64,000 bases of DNA from NCBI RefSeq assembly GCF_050632385.1, contig NZ_CP192599.1, positions 2,418,001 through 2,482,000 of the forward strand, read 5' to 3'. Made by a program: the position numbers and the translations under genes. The notes beneath the pieces were generated by a model. The model ran no database searches, was not told the origin of the DNA, and saw nothing but the letters and a program-made list of their open reading frames with translations. Positions 8,734 to 15,456 of this stretch are shown in pieces; position 1 is the stretch's first letter; every line of letters begins with the position of its first letter. The stretch comes from Humitalea sp050632385. Lineage in GTDB: Bacteria; Pseudomonadota; Alphaproteobacteria; Acetobacterales; Acetobacteraceae.

Positions 8734-10361
8734 TTTTTGGTCCGACCCCCCTGTCCGAGGCGCGCGGCGCCGTCCTGGCCCATACCCAGCGCCTGCCGGG
8801 CAAGGTGTTGAAGAAGGGCACCGTGCTCGACGCCGCCGCCATCGACGCGCTGCGTGCCGCCGGCCGTGCGGAGGTGATCGCCGCCCGCATGGAACCGGGC
8901 GACGTGCCGGAGGATGAGGCCGCCCATCGCTTTGCCGAGGCCATGGCCACCCCCCTGGTCGCCCGCACCCGCGCCGTGACCGGCCGGGTGAACCTGGTCG
9001 CCGAGACCGCCGGGCTGCTGGTGCTGGACCCCGGCGTGATCGACCGGCTGAACGGCATCGACGAAAGCCTGACCATCGCCACCCTGCCGAACTACAGCCC
9101 GGTCCAGGCGCGCGACATGCTGGCGACGATCAAGGTCATCCCCTTCGCCGTGCCGGGCCACGTGCTGGCGGTGGCCGAGGCCATCCTGAAGCCGCGCCGC
9201 GCGCTGACCCTGTTGCCGTTCCGCCCGTTGAAGGTGGGGCTGGTGCTGACCGAATTGCCGGGCATCAAGGACAGCGTGATGCAGGGCGCGGTCGAGGCGA
9301 CGGAGGAACGCGTTCGCGGCTTGTGCGGCACCCTGCTGCCGCCGGAGGTCTGCGCCCATGACGAAGGCGCGCTTGCCGAGCGCCTGGCCCGGCTGCGCCG
9401 CGCCGGGGCGGACTTGCTGCTGGTCGCGGGGGCTTCGGCGACCGTGGACCGGCGCGATGTCGGCCCGGCGGCGATCATCCGGGCGGGCGGCAAGATCGAG
9501 CATTTTGGCATGCCGGTCGATCCGGGGAACCTGATCTGCCTGGGCTCCATCGGCGGCACGCCGGCGCTGGTGCTGCCGGGCTGCGCGCGTTCGCCCAAGC
9601 TGAATGGCTTCGATTGGGTGTTGCAGCGGATCTTCGCCGGGCAGGCGGTGACGGCGCGGGATGTGATGGCGATGGGCGTGGGCGGGCTGCTGAAGGAGAT
9701 CGAGCTGCGCCCGCTGCCGCGGGAACAGGCAGCCCGGACCCCTGCCCCCAGTCTGGTTCCGCGCCGGGGCCGCAAGGTCGCCGCACTGATCATGGCCGCC
9801 GGCCGGTCGCGCCGCATGGCGCCGCTGAACAAGCTGCTGGTCGCCGATGCCAAGGGGGCGACGATGATCGCCCGCGTGGTGGACCAGGCGCTGGCCAGCC
9901 ACGCCCGCCCGGTGATCGTGGTGACCGGGCATGAACGCGAACGCATCGAGGAAGCCCTGGCCGGCCGCGCCGTCGTCTTCGCCCATGCCGAGGATTTTTC
10001 CGACGGGCTGTCGGCCAGCCTGCGCGCCGGCTTGCAGGCGGTCCCGCCGGAGGCCGAGGGCGTGATGGTCTGCCTGGGCGACATGCCGCTGGTCACCGGC
10101 GCCATGATGGACCGGCTGATCGCCGCCTTCGACCCGGAGGAAGGGGCGCGGATCGTGATGCCGACCTGTCGCGGCAAGCAGGGCAATCCGATGCTCTGGG
10201 ACCGTGCGCTGATCCCGGAAATGATGGCCGTGACCGGCGATGTCGGCGCCCGCCACCTGACCGGGGTGCATCGCGATGCGGTGGCCGAGGTGGAGATGGC
10301 CGATGACGCCGTGCTGCGGGATTTCGACACGACCGAGGCGATGAAGGCGATGCCTGGCTGA
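8730..10361 (+). CDS. Fused molybdopterin-binding and NTP-transferase (MobA/MocA-like) protein
   Basis: 543 residues with two parts. Residues 1-340 resemble a molybdopterin-binding (MoeA/CinA-type) protein: PLSEARGAVLAHTQRLPGKV at the start, then LLLVAGASATVDRRDVGPAA and PVDPGNLICLGSIGGTPALV. Residues from about 347 are a nucleotidyltransferase of the MobA/MocA group: VAALIMAAGRSRRMAPLNKL, then VMVCLGDMPLVTG and PTCRGKQGNPMLW. MocA adds CMP to the cofactor, the form used by CO dehydrogenase and xanthine dehydrogenase, so the protein probably matures the cofactor for the same client as the upstream genes. It is the last gene of the coupled run. Confidence 0.85.
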   Translation: MIFGPTPLSEARGAVLAHTQRLPGKVLKKGTVLDAAAIDALRAAGRAEVIAARMEPGDVPEDEAAHRFAEAMATPLVARTRAVTGRVNLVAETAGLLVLDPGVIDRLNGIDESLTIATLPNYSPVQARDMLATIKVIPFAVPGHVLAVAEAILKPRRALTLLPFRPLKVGLVLTELPGIKDSVMQGAVEATEERVRGLCGTLLPPEVCAHDEGALAERLARLRRAGADLLLVAGASATVDRRDVGPAAIIRAGGKIEHFGMPVDPGNLICLGSIGGTPALVLPGCARSPKLNGFDWVLQRIFAGQAVTARDVMAMGVGGLLKEIELRPLPREQAARTPAPSLVPRRGRKVAALIMAAGRSRRMAPLNKLLVADAKGATMIARVVDQALASHARPVIVVTGHERERIEEALAGRAVVFAHAEDFSDGLSASLRAGLQAVPPEAEGVMVCLGDMPLVTGAMMDRLIAAFDPEEGARIVMPTCRGKQGNPMLWDRALIPEMMAVTGDVGARHLTGVHRDAVAEVEMADDAVLRDFDTTEAMKAMPG

Positions 10362-10443
10362 ACGGTCCCTCTGGAATGTGATGGGCTTCCCACGCGGGAT
10401 GCGGCTAGCGTCGCGCCCACGCAAAATGTGGGGAAGAACCCGA

Positions 10444-11589
10444 ATGTCCATGACCCGCTACAGCTCTCAGCCGTCGTCACCGAATGAGGCGCCGGTCCTC
10501 ACCGGCGCCGACGCCGATCGACCGATCCAGGATACGGTCAACAACAAGATGAATGCGGCGGCATTCCACCTGGCGCGGAATCCGAAGCTCTTTCCCCTGC
10601 TGCGCCGAGGCAAGGTCGTCGGCAGCGGCCAGGAACCGCTGGATGACCTGTTCAAGCAGGTCCTGGCCACGGCCCTGCTGGAGACGGCCAATTCCGACCC
10701 CGGCGCATTGGAACCCCCCGGCGCCCCGACGCGTGCGCAGATGCTGGGCATGAAGATCTCGACCTTCAACTGGAAGACCAAGGCGGCCCAGCTCGGCTTG
10801 CTCAACGCCTTGTGGGCCAAGTGCTACGAGGCGGTGGTGCCGGACCAGGAAGCCTCCACGATGTGGGACCAGGATGAAGGCTTCGCCTATGGCTCCGGCC
10901 AATTGACCAGTTCGCTGCGGCCGGTGAACCCCGATGTGGCGCTGGTCGGGCTGAAGAAGGGTCCGGTCGATATGGCCTGGGCCAAGCACACGATCGGTTT
11001 TCGCATCGATGGCGGCAAGGCGAAGGCCGGGTCGCGTGACGACCTGCCGCGCGTCATGAAGGATGGCGTGTTTCCGCTGGCGACCAATGCGGCCCTGGCC
11101 TTGCAGTTGACCGGCAAGAACTTCTTCGGCCTGGACGTGGGCAAGGGCACGCATATTCATCTCGGTTACCAGAACCGCGACGCCTACAACGAAAGCGCCA
11201 CCTGCTGCGCCCGCACGATGATCGGTGCCACCGCCTTCCCGTATCGCTGGACGGATACGGATGAGGAGGGGCTCGACTACCGCTACCTTTTCGCGTTCCG
11301 CTGCGCCGGGTTGCTCGGCCTGGATACCGAGGAATGGCAGATCGCAAAGGATGCCGCGTGGCGTCCTGGCGAGAAGGCGTTCCTCAAGATCGCCGCCGAC
11401 CGTATCATCGGCTATACGCGCGTGAAGCGGCACGGCTATGGCCAGGGCTGGACCTTCAGCCTCGTGGACGCGACATGGACATGGGTCGGCGCGCCGCCGC
11501 AACCCGTCAAGGACTACCTGACCGCGGAACTCTCGGCCTGGAAGCCGGGGATGATCTACAACGTTCGCGGCGTGTACGATTTCCAGTAG
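10444..11589 (+). CDS. Unrecognised 381-residue protein
   Basis: Start taken at the ATG at 10444, which follows a GGGGAAG ribosome site; in-frame ATGs upstream to 10378 lack one. The protein is soluble with no signal peptide. Features seen: a QPSSPNEAPVLTGADADRPI lead-in, a KISTFNWKTKAAQLGLLNAL helix, a LGYQNRDAYNESATCCARTM segment with a Cys pair, and an aromatic-rich C-terminus (WTFSLVDATWTWVGAPPQ). I do not recognise the family. It stands alone between the molybdenum cofactor operon and a convergent MFS gene. Confidence 0.7.
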   Translation: MSMTRYSSQPSSPNEAPVLTGADADRPIQDTVNNKMNAAAFHLARNPKLFPLLRRGKVVGSGQEPLDDLFKQVLATALLETANSDPGALEPPGAPTRAQMLGMKISTFNWKTKAAQLGLLNALWAKCYEAVVPDQEASTMWDQDEGFAYGSGQLTSSLRPVNPDVALVGLKKGPVDMAWAKHTIGFRIDGGKAKAGSRDDLPRVMKDGVFPLATNAALALQLTGKNFFGLDVGKGTHIHLGYQNRDAYNESATCCARTMIGATAFPYRWTDTDEEGLDYRYLFAFRCAGLLGLDTEEWQIAKDAAWRPGEKAFLKIAADRIIGYTRVKRHGYGQGWTFSLVDATWTWVGAPPQPVKDYLTAELSAWKPGMIYNVRGVYDFQ

Positions 11590-11598
11590 AGGGCGGCA

Positions 11599-12837
11599 TC
11601 ATCTACGGTGCCGGCCCAGCAATACCACGCCGGCGGCGGCCAGTTGGATCGCCGCCGCCGCGAAGAACAGCCATGGCGCCCCGTCGCCATGCGCCTGGCC
11701 CAGATCCCGCACCGCGCCGAACACCGCCGGGGCGAAGGCGTAGCAGGCCTGGCTGACGGCCGTGACCAGCGCCACGGCGCGGGCGGTGTCGGCGGGCGCG
11801 AAATCGGCCTGCGCGATCAGCGGCGGCAGCGACGTCGCATTGCCCAGCCCCAGCCCGAACAACACGACGCCAAGCAGCAGCAAGCCCACGCTGTCCCCGC
11901 CCGCCGCCAGCAGCACCAGCGACCCGCAGATCTGCACGCCAAAATTGGCCGCCGCCGCGCGGCGTCGGTCGGCGCCCTGCGGCAGCATCCAGCCCAACCC
12001 CGTGCGCCCCGCGATGGCGCAGAGCGTCGCCAGCCCGGCGGCAAACCCCGCCAGTTGCGCGCCCAGCGCCGGCACGAGCAGCGAGAAGAGATGCGCGATC
12101 AGCCCGATCTGCGCGAAGAGCCCCAGCCCCGTCGCCGCCGCCAGGGTGACGAAGCGCCGGTCGCGCCAGAGGGCTGATCCGGGCAGGCTGGTCGATGTGG
12201 TCCGGGGCGGGACCGCATGCGCATCGCCATCGGGAAACAGCCCCATCGAGGCCGGGGTGCGCCCCAGGACGCGGCCCGATAGCCACCAGATCGCCAGCAC
12301 CATGATGCCGCCGAGCAGGGCCGCCGCACCGCCAAAGCCCAGTGCGGCGATCAACGCGACCCACAGCGGCGACAGCACGATGCCGCCCACGCTGGCGCCG
12401 TTGTAGGCGGTGCTGAGTGCCGCCGGCCTTCGGCGCGCGAACCAGGGCGCCACCATCGCGTTGATCGCCGCCGCACTGGTCGCGGCCCAGCCGAAGCCGC
12501 TGAGCAGGGTCGCGGCGAACAACTGCCACGGTGCCATTGCCAGGGCCCAGCCGAGGATGCCGAGCGCCATGCAGATCGCCCCTGCCCTGGTGACCGCCAC
12601 CAACCCGAACCGCCGGTGCAGCGCCGCGAGATTGGCGACCACCACGGCGCCCAGCAGGAAGTGGCAGGTCACCGCAGCCGAGATCAGCGCCACGGGCCAG
12701 CCCCGCGCCGCATGGATCGCGTGCAGGAAGACGGGCGGGCCGTAGAAGCCGATGCCCCAGCCGAAGGCGGCCACGGTGAAGGCCGCCCAGACCACCCGCC
12801 AGCCGAAGAAGGTCGCGGACAAGGTGGTGGTCGTCAT
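11599..12837 (-). CDS. MFS transporter
   Basis: 412 residues with about 12 hydrophobic segments in two halves. It begins MTTTTLSATFFGWRVVWAAF, followed by GWGIGFYGPPVFLHAIHAAR and LSGFGWAATSAAAINAMVAP-WF, which fits the monocarboxylate/oxalate-formate-like branch of the major facilitator superfamily. The substrate is unknown. It converges with the unrecognised gene on the plus strand, ending only 9 bp from it. Confidence 0.82.
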   Translation of the reverse strand: MTTTTLSATFFGWRVVWAAFTVAAFGWGIGFYGPPVFLHAIHAARGWPVALISAAVTCHFLLGAVVVANLAALHRRFGLVAVTRAGAICMALGILGWALAMAPWQLFAATLLSGFGWAATSAAAINAMVAPWFARRRPAALSTAYNGASVGGIVLSPLWVALIAALGFGGAAALLGGIMVLAIWWLSGRVLGRTPASMGLFPDGDAHAVPPRTTSTSLPGSALWRDRRFVTLAAATGLGLFAQIGLIAHLFSLLVPALGAQLAGFAAGLATLCAIAGRTGLGWMLPQGADRRRAAAANFGVQICGSLVLLAAGGDSVGLLLLGVVLFGLGLGNATSLPPLIAQADFAPADTARAVALVTAVSQACYAFAPAVFGAVRDLGQAHGDGAPWLFFAAAAIQLAAAGVVLLGRHRR

Positions 12838-13095
12838 GCTGGCTCCGGCGATCGTGTCGGGGCGACGCTGCCGGTTGTCGCCCGGTGGATGCTACGGTCG
12901 CGGCCGAAGCACGGTGGCGGTCGCATGCGTATGGAGGATGGGCATCCACCCGCCGTGATCGATGCGCCGATATTTTGCCGCCACCGCCCTGTTGTGAGTC
13001 GGACGGAAAGTGTCGCTGCGGTCCGTTATATTGCACTGCATTTTCATGTGATGTAGATTATTTTCATATTCTATATTTCGTTTTCTGGTCGATTT
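12838..13095. other. AT-rich intergenic leader of the glycosyltransferase gene
   Basis: 258 bp between the MFS start and the glycosyltransferase start. The last 100 bp are strikingly AT-rich for this genome (about 13025-13095, with runs such as TATTTTCATATTCTATATTT), continuing into the first third of the glycosyltransferase gene. A promoter is expected here, but no clear -35/-10 pair stands out. The base shift suggests a junction with transferred DNA. Confidence 0.5.
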
Positions 13096-14739
13096 ATGAA
13101 GGTTCCCATGACTGCACAGGCCGAAATCAACAAAAATACCAACGGCAATAAAATATCACGCCGCATCTTTGATTGCTGCATTTTTAATGGCGAACTCGAC
13201 GTTCTGAAAATTCGATTTAACGAATTGAATGATCTTGTTGACTATTTTATTGTCGTTGAGAGTACGATCACCTTCAGTGGCATCGCGCGCAGGATTGCGT
13301 TCAATCCCGCTGATCCCGGGCTGAGACCATTCGCCGCGAAAATTCGCCATGTCATTGTCGCGGATATGCCGGAGACAAACGATCCTTGGGTGCGGGAGGC
13401 CTGGCAGCGCAATGCCGTGCTCAGAGGTTTGCCGGATGCCGCGCCCTCCGATCTTGTCATCATGTCGGATGCGGATGAAATCCCCCGCGCCACTGCGGTC
13501 GCCGAGATGATCCGCGATACAACAAACGAAAGCTTCGGCTTTCAGCAGTATGTTTACTACTTCTATGTAAATTACTGTAATGTGGGCGGATCGCAGCATA
13601 AGCAACCATGGTCCGTTGCCGCCACCCGCCGGCGTTTGGATGGCATATCTCCGGACTCGCTGCGGTATCAGGTGCGGGACGGGCGCGAGCCGGCAAGAAT
13701 TTTTGATGATGCAGGCTGGCATTTTTCCTACCTGATGGATGAAGCGGGCATTCGCGCGAAGATCGCGGCCTTCTCCCATCAGGAATTCAACAATGATGCG
13801 TTCAAATCCGGCATCAACATCAACAAGACGGTCGCGGAGGCGGGTGACCTCTTTGGCAGATCTGAATTTATCTGGAAGGTTCTGGATGGCACCGATCTAC
13901 CGGCCTGGCTGAAGGAAAACCGGAGCCAATTTCATCGCATGTTCTACCCGAGCCGGCTTGGCGACCGGATCAAGGATCGCATGCGAAGCCTGGTCGCGCC
14001 CGCGATCGCCCGCCGCCGGGCCAGGCCGCCCGCTGTAATCTGCCCCTACACGCATGATCATGAGGCCGACGACATACGCCGCGCCTTCGGCGCCAGTGGG
14101 TTGGGGCATTCGCTTCACCTCTGGCAGGACCGGTTGCGCGCCGGTCCGGCGGCCGTGCTTGAACAGTGCCGGACCCTGGCCCCGGACCGGGACGTCGTCA
14201 TCGTCAACGCCGGTCTGGCTCCCCTGGATCTGGCTTCCCCGCCTGGGACATCGCCGCGAAGCTGGTTCGACGCGCTCTGCGGCCACCGGGATGCCTTGCC
14301 CAACGCCGGGATGATCGGATGCAACCTCTTCTCCGCGGATGACCCTGGCCATGTCGCATTCGCCGGAGGCACATTCCAGAATGGCATCATCGGCCATCTG
14401 CACGGCCCGGTGGCCCAGGCGCCCGCGACGATGTCAGCGGCATTGCTGGAAAGCGTCCGCCCCGTCGATTGGGTGGCGTTCGGCGCGGTGCTGATCCGGC
14501 GCGAAGTGATCGAGGCCTGCGGAAGCCCGGATCGAGGGTTCGACGGCTCTCGCGCCATGGAAGTGGATTATGGCCTCGCGGCCCGGCTGCGCGGCTTCCG
14601 CCTGTTTCAGGTGCCGGTATCCTTCGTGCACCGAAAGAACGACGGGAATTATGATGTGAGCAGCCCTGATCACTTCAATGACAAGTGGACGAAGTACCGT
14701 TCGGCGTTGCCATCGGAATTCGATATCGCGACGTCCTGA
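13096..14739 (+). CDS. Two-domain glycosyltransferase: GT17-like N-terminus, GT2-like C-terminus
   Basis: 547 residues. Residues about 20-290 match the GT17 family (beta-1,4-mannosyl-glycoprotein N-acetylglucosaminyltransferase type): RRIFDCCIFNGELDVLKIRF, VVESTITFSG, WQRNAVLRGL, the acidic motif D125-A-D127-E128 in VIMSDADEIPR, and FGFQQYVYYFYVNYC. After a linker at about 290-315, the C-terminal 230 residues resemble a GT-A fold (VDWVAFGAVLIRREVIEACG, then FDGSRAMEVDYGLAARLRGF and FVHRKND). The 5' third is AT-richer than surrounding genes and the 3' half has normal GC, consistent with a recombined origin. Acceptor and product are unknown. Confidence 0.75.
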   Translation: MKVPMTAQAEINKNTNGNKISRRIFDCCIFNGELDVLKIRFNELNDLVDYFIVVESTITFSGIARRIAFNPADPGLRPFAAKIRHVIVADMPETNDPWVREAWQRNAVLRGLPDAAPSDLVIMSDADEIPRATAVAEMIRDTTNESFGFQQYVYYFYVNYCNVGGSQHKQPWSVAATRRRLDGISPDSLRYQVRDGREPARIFDDAGWHFSYLMDEAGIRAKIAAFSHQEFNNDAFKSGININKTVAEAGDLFGRSEFIWKVLDGTDLPAWLKENRSQFHRMFYPSRLGDRIKDRMRSLVAPAIARRRARPPAVICPYTHDHEADDIRRAFGASGLGHSLHLWQDRLRAGPAAVLEQCRTLAPDRDVVIVNAGLAPLDLASPPGTSPRSWFDALCGHRDALPNAGMIGCNLFSADDPGHVAFAGGTFQNGIIGHLHGPVAQAPATMSAALLESVRPVDWVAFGAVLIRREVIEACGSPDRGFDGSRAMEVDYGLAARLRGFRLFQVPVSFVHRKNDGNYDVSSPDHFNDKWTKYRSALPSEFDIATS

Positions 14740-14775
14740 CCAACTGCTGGTCCGGGACCAGGAACAGGAAGCGAC

Positions 14776-15456
14776 ATGGTCACCACATCGGCCCTGGCCA
14801 CCATCGCGGCCCTGGTGGGCGATCCGACACGGGCCAACATGCTGACGGCGCTGATGGATGGCCGCGCGCTGACCGCCAGCGAATTGGCCCGCGCCGCATC
14901 GGTCACGCCGCAGACCGCCAGCGGGCATCTGTTGCGGCTGAGCGCCGCCGGCTTGCTGGCGGTGGAGCAGCAGGGGCGGCATCGCTACCACCGCCTGGCC
15001 TCGCCGGAGGTCGCGCGCATGCTGGAAGGCATCATGGCCGTGGCCGCCGTTCGCCCGGTCGTGACCGGCCCGCGGGACCGGGCGATGCGGGCGGCCAGGA
15101 CCTGCTACGACCATTTGGCCGGCAGGCTGGCGGTGGCGATGGCCGATGCGATGGTCACGCGCGGGCAGATCGAATTCCTGGCCGATGGCGGCGCCGTGAC
15201 GCCGGACGGGTTGCAGTTCCTGGGTGGATTGGGCGTGGACCTTGGCGCCCGGCGCGGCGGCGGCCGGGTCTTCTGCCGGCCTTGCCTGGATTGGAGCGAA
15301 CGCCGCCCGCATGTCGCGGGCGCGGTGGGGCGGGCGCTCTGCGAGGCCTGTTTCCGGCACGGCTGGGTGCGCCGGATCGACGGGTCGCGCGCAATCGCGG
15401 TCACGCCCAAGGGCGTGTTGGAGATCAGGCAGGCCTTTGGGGTCGAGGCGGCTTAA
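14776..15456 (+). CDS. ArsR-family winged-helix transcriptional regulator
   Basis: 226 residues. The first 85 form an ArsR-type winged helix: LATIAALVGDPTRANMLTAL, LTASELARAASVTPQTASGH, LLRLSAAGLLAVEQQGRHRY. The C-terminal 130 residues are an added domain with several Cys (ARTCYDHLAGRLAVA, RVFCRPCLDWSERRPHV, LCEACFRHGW), the layout of long YdgK/ArsR-type regulators. The CxxC pairs could bind metal, which is inference. The gene converges with the PEPC gene, overlapping it by 4 bp. No obvious target is divergent from it. Confidence 0.8.
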   Translation: MVTTSALATIAALVGDPTRANMLTALMDGRALTASELARAASVTPQTASGHLLRLSAAGLLAVEQQGRHRYHRLASPEVARMLEGIMAVAAVRPVVTGPRDRAMRAARTCYDHLAGRLAVAMADAMVTRGQIEFLADGGAVTPDGLQFLGGLGVDLGARRGGGRVFCRPCLDWSERRPHVAGAVGRALCEACFRHGWVRRIDGSRAIAVTPKGVLEIRQAFGVEAA

